Of a DNA stretch of 64,000 bases, positions 14,071 through 25,133 are shown one piece after another (the stretch's first letter is position 1; each line of letters begins with the position of its first letter). The translations under genes and the position numbers were made by a program. Origin of the DNA: Membranipora membranacea (Eukaryota > Bryozoa > Gymnolaemata > Cheilostomatida > Membraniporidae); the NCBI GenBank assembly GCA_914767715.1, contig OU612066.1, forward strand, positions 13,645,001-13,709,000, in the 5' to 3' direction. The notes under the pieces were generated by a model. It was not told the DNA's origin. It searched no databases and worked only from the letters and a program-made list of their open reading frames with translations.

Positions 14071-15748
14071 ATGCTTTTTTTTCGGCCAGATCAAAAAATA
14101 GATTTGCTTCTAACTAACCTCATAAGGAGGAGCAACTCCTGCTCATCTCGAATCTGCAGACCGTTTGGCTCTGCGGCTTTTTGTTCTCCGTCAGCGTCTG
14201 TTTTAATTAGGGCCACTTTTGCTATAAAAAAACATGCCAAACGGCAGCATCGAAAAATTAAATCTCTGTTGGATTCTTATCAAACTCCGACCAGTTCAAG
14301 CTCTTATTGCCCTCATTCAACACGGCGAATATTGGAATCCTCGGATTAACAGGGGGGTCACAACGCTGACTTGAAAATCCAAAAATTATACCAAGGGAGG
14401 ATATCATGCTTTTTTTTCGGCCAGATCAAAAAATATATTGGCTTCTAACTAACCTCATAAGGAGGAGCAACTCCTGCTCATCTCGAATCTGCAGAACGTT
14501 TGGCTCTGCGGCTTTTCGTTCTCTGTCCGCGTCCGTTTTAATTAGGGCAACTTTTGCTATAAAAAAACATGCCAAACGGCAGCATCAAAAATTAACTCTC
14601 TGTTGGATTCTTATCAAACTCCGACCAGTTCAAGCTCTTATTGCCCTCATTCAACACGCCGAATATTGGAATCCTCGGATTAACAGGGGGGTCACAACGC
14701 TGACTTGAAAATCCAAAAAATTATACCAAGGGAGGGTATCATGCTTTTTTTTCGGCCAGATCAAAAAAATAGATTTGCTTCTAACTAACCTCATAAGGAG
14801 GAGCAACTCCTGCTCATCTCGAATCTGCAGACCGTTTGGCTCTGCGGCTTTTCGTTCTCCGTCACCGTCCGTTTTAATTAGGGCCACTTTTGCTATAAAA
14901 AAAACATGCCAAACGGCAGCATCGAAAAATTAAATCTATGTTGGATTTTTATCAAGCTCCGACCAGTTCAAGCTCTTATTGCCCTCATTCAACACGCCGA
15001 ATATTGGAATCCTCGGATTAACAGGGGGGTCACAACGCTGACTTGAAATTCCAAAAATTATACCAAGGGAGGGTATCATGCTTTTTTTTCAGCCAGATCG
15101 AAAAATAGATTTGCTTCTAACTAACCTCATAAGGAGAAGCAACTCCTGCTCATCTCGAATCTGCAGACCGTTTGGCTCTGCGGCTTTTCGTTCTCCATCA
15201 GCGTCCGTTTTAATTAGGTCCACTTTTGCTATAAAAAAACATGCCAAAAGGCAGCATCGAAAAATTAAATCTCTGTTGGATTCTTATCAAACTCCGACCA
15301 GTTCAAGCTCTCATTGCCGTCATTCAACACGCCGAATATTTGAATCCTCGGATGAAAAAGGGGGGTCACAACGCTGACTTGAAAATCCAAAAAGTATACC
15401 AATGGAGGGTATCATGCTTTTTTTTCGGCCAGATCAAAAAATAGATTTGCTTATAAATAACCTCATAAGGAGGAGCAACTCCTGCTCATCTCGAATCTGC
15501 AGACCGTTTGGCTCTGCGGCTTTTCGTTCTCCGTCAGCGTCCGTTTTAATTAGGGCCACTTTTGCTATAAAAAAACATGCCAAAAGGCAGCATCGAAAAA
15601 TTAAATCTCTGTTGGATTCTTATCAACCTCCGACCAGTTCAAGCTCTTATTGCCGTCATTCAACACGCCGAATATTTGAATCCTCGGATTAACAGGGGGG
15701 TCACAACGCTGACTTGAAAATCCAAAAATTATACCAAGGGAGAGTATC
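14071..15748 (+). repeat. Partial 17-unit repeat (units B-F)
   Basis: Units start at 14071 (B), 14406 (C), 14741 (D), 15078 (E) and 15414 (F); with 13736 (A) they form the first six units of the 17-unit order. Markers: B has TTTTTGTTCTCC and CACGGCG; C has AGGATATC, ATATATTGG and TCTGTCCGCG; D has an extra A in the first A run, GTCACCGTCC and TTTTTATCAAGCTCC; E has GATCGAAAAATAG, AGGTCCAC and CGGATGAAAAAGG; F has AATGGAGGG and CTTATAAATAACC. The right end of F switches to the sequence that normally precedes an A unit, between 15676 and 15716, returning the order to A. This is the scar of an exchange that removed 11 units. Confidence 0.8.
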
Positions 15749-18700
15749 ATGCTTTTTTTTCAGCCAGATCAAAAAATAGATTTGCTTCTAACTAACCTCA
15801 TAAGGAGAAGCAACTCCTGCTCATCTCGAATCTGCAGACCGTTTGGCTCTGCGGCTTTGCGTTATCCATCAGCGTCCGTTTTAATTAGGGCCACTTTTGC
15901 TATAAAAAAACATGCCAAACGGCAGCATCGAAAAATTAAATCTTTGTTGGATTCTCATCAAACTCCGACCAGTTCAAGCTCTTATTGCCCTCATTCAACA
16001 CGCCGAATATTGGAATCCTCGGATTAACAGGGGGGTCACAACGCTGACTTGAAAATCCAAAAGTTATACCAAGGGAGGGTATCATGCTTTTTTTTCGGCC
16101 AGATCAAAAAATAGATTTGCTTCTAACTAACCTCATAAGGAGGAGCAACTCCTGCTCATCTCGAATCTGCAGACCGTTTGGCTCTGCGGCTTTTTGTTCT
16201 CCGTCAGCGTCTGTTTTAATTAGGGCCACTTTTGCTATAAAAAAACATGCCAAACGGCAGCATCGAAAAATTAAATCTCTGTTGGATTCTTATCAAACTC
16301 CGACCAGTTCAAGCTCTTATTGCCCTCATTCAACACGGCGAATATTGGAATCCTCGGATTAACAGGGGGGTCACAACGCTGACTTGAAAATCCAAAAATT
16401 ATACCAAGGGAGGATATCATGCTTTTTTTTCGGCCAGATCAAAAAATATATTGGCTTCTAACTAACCTCATAAGGAGGAGCAACTCCTGCTCATCTCGAA
16501 TCTGCAGAACGTTTGGCTCTGCGGCTTTTCGTTCTCTGTCCGCGTCCGTTTTAATTAGGGCAACTTTTGCTATAAAAAAACATGCCAAACGGCAGCATCA
16601 AAAATTAACTCTCTGTTGGATTCTTATCAAACTCCGACCAGTTCAAGCTCTTATTGCCCTCATTCAACACGCCGAATATTGGAATCCTCGGATTAACAGG
16701 GGGGTCACAACGCTGACTTGAAAATCCAAAAAATTATACCAAGGGAGGGTATCATGCTTTTTTTTCGGCCAGATCAAAAAAATAGATTTGCTTCTAACTA
16801 ACCTCATAAGGAGGAGCAACTCCTGCTCATCTCGAAACTGCAGACCGTTTGGCTCTGCGGCTTTTCGTTCTCCGTCACCGTCCGTTTTAATTAGGGCCAC
16901 TTTTGCTATAAAAAAAACATGCCAAACGGCAGCATCGAAAAATTAAATCTATGTTGGATTTTTATCAAGCTCCGACCAGTTCAAGCTCTTATTGCCCTCA
17001 TTCAACACGCCGAATATTGGAATCCTCGGATTAACAGGGGGGTCACAACGCTGACTTGAAATTCCAAAAATTATACCAAGGGAGGGTATCATGCTTTTTT
17101 TTCAGCCAGATCGAAAAATAGATTTGCTTCTAACTAACCTCATAAGGAGAAGCAACTCCTGCTCATCTCGAATCTGCAGACCGTTTGGCTCTGCGGCTTT
17201 TCGTTCTCCATCAGCGTCCGTTTTAATTAGGTCCACTTTTGCTATAAAAAAACATGCCAAAAGGCAGCATCGAAAAATTAAATCTCTGTTGGATTCTTAT
17301 CAAACTCCGACCAGTTCAAGCTCTCATTGCCGTCATTCAACACGCCGAATATTTGAATCCTCGGATGAAAAAGGGGGGTCACAACGCTGACTTGAAAATC
17401 CAAAAAGTATACCAATGGAGGGTATCATGCTTTTTTTTCGGCCAGATCAAAAAATAGATTTGCTTATAAATAACCTCATAAGGAGGAGCAACTCCTGCTC
17501 ATCTCGAATCTGCAGACCGTTTGGCTCTGCGGCTTTTCGTTCTCCGTCAGCGTCCGTTTTAATTAGGGCCACTTTTGCTATAAAAAAACATGCCAAAAGG
17601 CAGCATCGAAAAATTAAATCTCTGTTGGATTCTTATCAACCTCCGACCAGTTCAAGCTCTTATTGCCGTCATTCAACACGCCGAATATTTGAATCCTCGG
17701 ATTAACAGGGGGGTCACAACGCTGACTTGGAAATCCAAAAATTATACCAAGGGAGGGTATCATGCTTTTTTTCGGGCAGATCAAAAAATAGATTTGCTTT
17801 TATCTAACCTCATAAGGAGGAGCAACTCCTGCTCATCTCGAATCTGCAGACCGTTTGGCTCTGCGGCTCTTCGTTCTCCGTCAGCGTCAGTTTTAAGTAG
17901 GGCCACTTTTGCTATAAAAAAACATGCCAAACGGCAGCATCGAAAAATTAAATCTCTATTGGATTCTTATCAAACGCCGACCAGTTCAAGCTCTTATTGC
18001 CCTCATTCAACACGCCGAATATTGGAATCCTCAGATTAACAGGGGGGTCACAACGCTGACTTGAAAATCCAAAAATTATTCCAAGGGAGGGTATCATGCT
18101 TTTTTTTCGGCCAGATCAAAAAATAGATTTGCTTCTAACTAACCTCATAAGGAGGAGCAACTCCTGCTCATCTCGAATCTGCAGACCGTTTGGCTCTGCG
18201 GCTTTTCGCTCTCCGTCAGCGTCTGTTTTAATTAGGGCCACTTTTGCTATAAAAAAAACATGCCAAACGGCAGCATCGAAAAATTAAATCTCTGCTGGAT
18301 TCTTATCAAACTCCGACCAGTTCAAGCTCTTATTGCCCTCATTCAACACGCCGAATATTGGAATCCTCGGATTAACAGGGGGGACACAACACTGACTTGA
18401 AAATCCAAAAATTATACCAAGGGAGGGTATCATGCTTTTTTTTCGGCCAGATCAAAAAATAGATTTGCTTCTAACTAACCTCATAAGGAGGAGCAACTCC
18501 TGCTCATCTCGAATCTGCAGACCGTTTTGCTCTGCGGCTTTTCGTTCTCCGTCATCGTCCGTATTAATTAGGGCCACTTTTGCTATAAAAAACATGCCAA
18601 ACGGCAGCATCGAAAAATTAAATCTCTGTTGGATTCTTATCAAACTCCGACCAGTTCAAGCTCTTATTGCCCTCATTCAACACGCCGAATATTGGAATCG

Positions 18701-19436
18701 TCGGATTAACAGGTGGGTCACAACGCTGACTTGAAAATCCAAAAATTATACCAAGGGAGGGTATCATGCTTTTTTTTCGGCCAGATCAAAAAATAGATTT
18801 GCTTCTAACTAACCTCATGAGGAGGAGCAACTCCTGCTCATCTCGAATCTGCAGACCGTTTGGCTCTGCGGCTTTTCGTTCTCCGTCAGCGTCCGTTTTA
18901 ATTAGGGCCACTTTTGCTATAAAAAAATATGCCAAACGGCAGCATCGAAAAATTAAAGCTCTGTTGGATTCTTATCAAACTCCGACCAGTTCAAGCTCTT
19001 ATTGCCCTCATTCAACACGCCGAATATTGGAATCCTCGGATTAACAGGGGGGTCACAACGCTGACTTGAAAATCCAAAAATTATACCAAGGGAGAGTATC
19101 ATGCTTTTTCTTTCAGCCAGATCAAAAAATAGATTTGCTTCTAACTAACCTCATAAGGAGAAGCAACTCCTGCTCATCTCGAATCTGCAGACCGTTTGGC
19201 TCTGCGGCTTTGCGTTATCCATCAGCGTCCGTTTTAATTAGGGCCACTTTTGCTATAAAAAAACATGCCAAACGGCAGCATCGAAAAATTAAATCTTTGT
19301 TGGATTCTCATCAAACTCCGACCAGTTCAAGCTCTTATTGCCCTCATTCAAGACGCCGAATATTGGAATCCTCGGATTAACAGGGGGGTCACAACGCTGA
19401 CTTGAAAATCCAAAAGTTATACCAAGGGAGGGTATC

Positions 19437-19771
19437 ATGCTTTTTTTTCGGCCAGATCAAAAAATAGATTTGCTTCTAACTAACCTCATAAGGAGGAGCA
19501 ACTCCTGCTCATCTCGAATCTGCAGACCGTTTGGCTCTGCGGCTTTTTGTTCTCCGTCAGCGTCTGTTTTATTTAGGGCCACTTTTGCTATAAAAAAACA
19601 TGCCAAAAGGCAGCATCGAAAAATTAAATCTCTGTTGGATTCTTATCAAACTCCGACCAGTTCAAGCTCTTATTGCCGTCATTCAACACGCCGAATATTT
19701 GAATCCTCGGATTAACAGGGGGGTCACAACGCTGACTTGGAAATCCAAAAATTATACCAAGGGAGGGTATC
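19437..19771 (+). repeat. Chimeric unit (B-type left, F-type right)
   Basis: Left part has TTTTTGTTCTCC and GCGTCTG, as in B. Right part has CCAAAAGGCAG, GCCGTC and ATATTTGAATCC, as in F. The switch lies between 19565 and 19608. It leads into a G unit, as F does. The same chimera is at 28822 and 34519, so it predates spread of the 17-unit repeat. The private change GTTTTATTTAGGG (19566-19578) is shared with 28822 but not with 34519. Confidence 0.65.
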
Positions 19772-20441
19772 ATGCTTTTTTTCGGGCAGATCAAAAAATA
19801 GATTTGCTTTTATCTAACCTCATAAGGAGGAGCAACTCCTGCTCATCTCGAATCTGCAGACCGTTTGGCTCTGCGGCTCTTCGTTCTCCGTCAGCGTCAG
19901 TTTTAATTAGGGCCACTTTTGCTATAAAAAAACATGCCAAACGGCAGCATCGAAAAATTAAATCTCTGTTGGATTCTTATCAAACGCCGACCAGTTCAAG
20001 CTCTTATTGCCCTCATTCAACACGCCGAATATTGGAATCCTCAGATTAACAGGGGGGTCACAACGCTGACTTGAAAATCCAAAAATTATTCCAAGGGAGG
20101 GTATCATGCTTTTTTTTCGGCCAGATCAAAAAATAGATTTGCTTCTAACTAACCTCATAAGGAGGAGCAACTCCTGCTCATCTCGAATCTGCAGACCGTT
20201 TGGCTCTGCGGCTTTTCGCTCTCCGTCAGCGTCTGTTTTAATTAGGGCCACTTTTGCTATAAAAAAAACATGCCAAACGGCAGCATCGAAAAATTAAATC
20301 TCTGTTGGATTCTTATCAAACTCCGACCAGTTCAAGCTCTTATTGCCCTCATTCAACACGCCGAATATTGGAATCCTCGGATTAACAGGGGGGACACAAC
20401 ACTGACTTGAAAATCCAAAAATTATACCAAGGGAGGGTATC

Positions 20442-20776
20442 ATGCTTTTTTTTCGGCCAGATCAAAAAATAGATTTGCTTCTAACTAACCTCATAAGGAG
20501 GAGCAACTCCTGCTCATCTCGAATCTGCAGACCGTTTTGCTCTGCGGCTTTTCGTTCTCCGTCAACGTCCGTATTAATTAGGGCCACTTTTGCTATAAAA
20601 AACATGCCAAACGGCAGCATCGAAAAATTAAATCTCTGTTGGATTCTTATCAAACTCCGACCAGTTCAAGCTCTTATTGCCGTCATTCAACACGCCGAAT
20701 ATTTGAATCCTCGGATGAAAAAGGGGGGTCACAACGCTGACTTGAAAATCCAAAAAGTATACCAAGGGAGGGTATC
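20442..20776 (+). repeat. Chimeric unit (I-type left, right end with GATGAAAAAGG)
   Basis: The left part is an I unit (TTTTGCTCTG, GTCAACGTCC, GTATTAATT, A6 before CATGCC). The right part has GCCGTC, ATATTTGAATCC and CGGATGAAAAAGG, as in E-type units. The switch lies between about 20604 and 20692. The copy at 29827 is the same. The corresponding unit at 35524 has the same left part but ends in GCCCTC and CGTCGGATTAAC like an ordinary I unit, so 35524 shows a form without this junction. Confidence 0.65.
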
Positions 20777-21445
20777 ATGCTTTTTTTTCGGCCAGATCAA
20801 AAAATAGATTTGCTTATAAATAACCTCATAAGGAGGAGCAACTCCTGCTCATCTCGAATCTGCAGACCGTTTGGCTCTGCGGCTCTTCGTTCTCCGTCAG
20901 CGTCAGTTTTAATTAGGGCCACTTTTGCTATAAAAAAACATGCCAAACGGCAGCATCGAAAAATTAAATCTCTGTTGGATTCTTATCAAACGCCGACCAG
21001 TTCAAGCTCTTATTGCCGTCATTCAACACGCCGAATATTGGAATCCTCGGATTAACAGGGGGGTCACAACGCTGACTTGAAAATCCAAAAATTATTCCAA
21101 GGGAGGGTATCATGCTTTTTTTCGGGCAGATCAAAAAATAGATTTGCTTCTAACTAACCTCATTAGGAGGAACAACTCCTGCTCATCTCGAATCTGCAGA
21201 CCGTTTGGCTCTGCGGCTCTTCGTTCTCCGTCAGCGTCCGTTTTAATTAGGGCCACTTTTGCTATAAAAAAACATGCCAAACGGCAGCATCGAAAAATTA
21301 AATCTCTGTTGGATTCTTATCAAACTCCGACCAGTTCAAGCTCTTATTGCCCTCATTCAACACGCCGAATATTGGAATCCTCGGATTAACAGGGGGGTCA
21401 CAACGCTGACTTGAAAATCCAAAAATTATACCAAGGGAGAGTATC

Positions 21446-23458
21446 ATGCTTTTTTTTCAGCCAGATCAAAAAATAGATTTGCTTCTAACTAACCTCATAA
21501 GGAGAAGCAACTCCTGCTCATCTCGAATCTGCAGACCGTTTGGCTCTGCGGCTTTGCGTTATCCATCAGCATCCGTTTTAATTAGGGCCACTTTTGCTAT
21601 AAAAAAACATGCCAAACGGCAGCATCGAAAAATTAAATCTTTGTTGGATTCTCATCAAACTCCGACCAGTTCAAGCTCTTATTGCCCTCATTCAACACGC
21701 CGAATATTGGAATCCTCGGATTAACAGGGGGGTCACAACGCTGACTTGAAAATCCAAAAGTTATACCAAGGGAGGGTATCATGCTTTTTTTTCGGCCAGA
21801 TCAAAAAATAGATTTGCTTCTAACTAACCTCATAAGGAGGAGCAACTCCTGCTCATCTCGAATCTGCAGACCGTTTGGCTCTGCGGCTTTTTGTTCTCCG
21901 TCAGCGTCTGTTTTAATTAGGGCCACTTTTGCTATAAAAAAACATGCCAAACGGCAGCATCGAAAAATTAAATCTCTGTTGGATTCTTATCAAACTCCGA
22001 CCAGTTCAAGCTCTTATTGCCCTCATTCAACACGGCGAATATTGGAATCCTCGGATTAACAGGGGGGTCACAACGCTGACTTGAAAATCCAAAAATTATA
22101 CCAAGGGAGGATATCATGCTTTTTTTTCGGCCAGATCAAAAAATATATTGGCTTCTAACTAACCTCATAAGGAGGAGCAACTCCTGCTCATCTCGAATCT
22201 GCAGAACGTTTGGCTCTGCGGCTTTTCGTTCTCTGTCCGCGTCCGTTTTAATTAGGGCAACTTTTGCTATAAAAAAACATGCCAAACGGCAGCATCAAAA
22301 ATTAAATCTCTGTTGGATTCTTATCAAACTCCGACCAGTTCAAGCTCTTATTGCCCTCATTCAACACGCCGAATATTGGAATCCTCGGATTAACAGGGGG
22401 GTCACAACGCTGACTTGAAAATCCAAAAAATTATACCAAGGGAGGGTATCATGCTTTTTTTTCGGCCAGATCAAAAAAATAGATTTGCTTCTAACTAACC
22501 TCATAAGGAGGAGCAACTCCTGCTCATCTCGAAACTGCAGACCGTTTGGCTCTGCGGCTTTTCGTTCTCCGTCACCGTCCGTTTTAATTAGGGCCACTTT
22601 TGCTATAAAAAAAACATGCCAAACGGCAGCATGGAAAAATTAAATCTATGTTGGATTTTTATCAAGCTCCGACCAGTTCAAGCTCTTATTGCCCTCATTC
22701 AACACGCCGAATATTGGAATCCTCGGATTAACAGGGGGGTCACAACGCTGACTTGAAATTCCAAAAATTATACCAAGGGAGGGTATCATGCTTTTTTTTC
22801 AGCCAGATCGAAAAATAGATTTGCTTCTAACTAACCTCATAAGGAGAAGCAACTCCTGCTCATCTCGAATCTGCAGACCGTTTGGCTCTGCGGCTTTTCG
22901 TTCTCCATCAGCGTCCGTTTTAATTAGGTCCACTTTTGCTATAAAAAAACATGCCAAAAGGCAGCATCGAAAAATTAAATCTCTGTTGGATTCTTATCAA
23001 ACTCCGACCAGTTCAAGCTCTCATTGCCGTCATTCAACACGCCGAATATTTGAATCCTCGGATGAAAAAGGGGGGTCACAACGCTGACTTGAAAATCCAA
23101 AAAGTATACCAATGGAGGGTATCATGCTTTTTTTTCGGCCAGATCAAAAAATAGATTTGCTTATAAATAACCTCATAAGGAGGAGCAACTCCTGCTCATC
23201 TCGAATCTGCAGACCGTTTGGCTCTGCGGCTTTTCGTTCTCCGTCAGCGTCCGTTTTAATTAGGGCCACTTTTGCTATAAAAAAACATGCCAAAAGGCAG
23301 CATCGAAAAATTAAATCTCTGTTGGATTCTTATCAAACTCCGACCAGTTCAAGCTCTTATTGCCGTCATTCAACACGCCGAATATTTGAATCCTCGGATT
23401 AACAGGGGGGTCACAACGCTGACTTGGAAATCCAAAAATTATACCAAGGGAGGGTATC
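21446..23458 (+). repeat. 17-unit repeat, copy 2, truncated to units A-F
   Basis: Units start at 21446 (A), 21781 (B), 22116 (C), 22451 (D), 22788 (E) and 23124 (F). They match 15749-17761 at +5,697. Unit D has AGCATGGAAAAAT (near 22630), a variant shared only with 31836 (near 32015). The copy ends inside the next G unit, which is chimeric. Confidence 0.85.
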
Positions 23459-23792
23459 ATGCTTTTTTTCGGGCAGATCAAAAAATAGATTTGCTTCTAA
23501 CTAACCTCATAAGGAGGAGCAACTCCTGCTCATCTCGAATCTGCAGACCGTATGGCTCTGCGGCTTTTTGTTCTCCGTCAGCGTCTGTTTTAATTAGGGC
23601 AACTTTTGCTATAAAAAAACATGCCAAACGGCAGCATCGAAAAATTTAATCTCTGTTGGATTCTTATCAAACTCCGACCAGTACAAGCTCTTATTGCCCT
23701 CATTCAACACGCAGAATATTGGAATCCTCGGATTAACAGGGGGGTCACAACGCTGACTTGAAAATCCAAAAATTATACCAAGGGAGGGTATC
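23459..23792 (+). repeat. Chimeric unit joining the 17-unit and 11-unit families
   Basis: The left end has CTTTTTTTCGGGCAG, as in a G unit. From TTGCTTCTAACTAACC onward it has CCGTATGGC, GGGCAAC, AATTTAATC and CAGTACAAGC, as in unit 12060. The switch lies between 23472 and 23497, only about 25 bp. This is the visible junction where the array leaves the 17-unit order and re-enters the 11-unit family. Confidence 0.75.
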
Positions 23793-25133
23793 ATGCTTTT
23801 TTTTCGGCCAGATCAAAAAATATATTTGCTTCTAACTAACCTCATAAGGAGGAGCAACTCCTGCTCATCTCGAAACTGCAGACCGTTTGGCTCTGCGGCT
23901 TTTCGTTCTCCGTCAGCGTCCGTTTTAATTAGGGCCACTTTTGCTACAAAAAAAACATGCCAAACGGCAGCATCGAAAAATTAAATCTCTGTTGGATTCT
24001 TATCAAACTCCGACCAGTTCAAGCTCTTATTGCCCTCATTCAACACGCCGAATATTGGAATCCTCGGATTAACAGGGGGGTCACAACGCTGACTTGAAAT
24101 TCCAAAAATTATACCAAGGGAGGGTATCATGCTTTTTTTTCGGCCAGATCAAAAAATAGATTTGCTTCTAACTAACCTCATAAGGAGGAACAACTCCTGC
24201 TCATCTCGAATCTGCAGACCGTTTGGCTCTGCGGCTCTTCGTTCTCCGTCAGCGTCCGTTTTAATTAGGGCCACTTTTGCTATAAAAAAACATGCCAAAC
24301 GGCAGCATCGAAAAACTAAATCTTTGTTGGATTCTCATCAAACTCTGACCAGTTCAAGCTCTTATTGCCCTCATTCAACACGCAGAATATTGGAATCCTC
24401 GGATGAAAAAGGGGGGTCACAACGCTGACTTGAAAATCCAAAAAGTATACCAAGGGAGGGTATCATGCTTTTTTTTCGGCCAGATCAAAAAATAGATTTG
24501 CTTATAAATAACCTCATAAGGAGGAGCAACTCCTGCTCATCTCGAATCTGCAGACCGTTTGGCTCTGCGGCTCTTCGTTCTCCGTCAGCGTCAGTTTTAA
24601 TTAGGGCCACTTTTGCTATAAAAAAACATGCCAAACGGCAGCATCGAAAAATTAAATCTCTGTTGGATTCTTATCAAACGCCGACCAGTTCAAGCTCTTA
24701 TTGCCGTCATTCAACACGCCGAATATTGGAATCCTCGGATTAACAGGGGGGTCACAACGCTGACTTGAAAATCCAAAAATTATTCCAAGGGAGGGTATCA
24801 TGCTTTTTTTCGGGCAGATCAAAAAATAGATTTGCTTCTAACTAACCTCATAAGGAGGAACAACTCCTGCTCATCTCGAATCTGCAGACCGTTTGGCTCT
24901 GCGGCTCTTCGTTCTCCGTCAGCGTCCGTTTTAATTAGGGCCACTTTTGCTATAAAAAAACATGCCAAACGGCAGCATCGAAAAATTAAATCTCTGTTGG
25001 ATTCTTATCAAACTCCGACCAGTTCAAGCTCTTATTGCCCTCATTCAACACGCCGAATATTGGAATCCTCGGATTAACAGGGGGGTCAAAACGCTGACTT
25101 GAAAATCCAAAAATTATACCAAGGGAGAGTATC
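23793..25133 (+). repeat. Return of the 11-unit family (4 units)
   Basis: Units start at 23793, 24129, 24465 and 24800 and match 12395, 12731, 13067 and 13402 at +11,398 (34 units). The match continues through A-F units (13736-15690 against 25134-27090). Unit 24129 has CTAAATCTTTG where 12731 has CTAAATCTATG, so the copies are not completely identical. Confidence 0.8.

Larger units (their letters stand above)
15749..21445 (+). repeat. 17-unit higher-order repeat, copy 1 (5,697 bp)
   Basis: Units start at 15749 (A), 16084 (B), 16419 (C), 16754 (D), 17091 (E), 17427 (F), 17762 (G), 18096 (H), 18432 (I), 18766 (J), 19101 (K), 19437 (B/F chimera), 19772 (G), 20106 (H), 20442 (I chimera), 20777 and 21112. 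The trio G-H-I occurs twice inside the repeat, 2,010 bp apart. Further markers: G, CGGGCAG with TTTTATCTAACC and CAGTTTTAA; H, TTATTCCAAGG and GACACAACAC; I, TTTTGCTCTG with GTATTAATT; J, CCTCATGAGG; K, CTTTTTCTTTCAGCC. The block recurs at +9,385 (25134-30830) with only a few substitutions that I could see. Confidence 0.9.
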
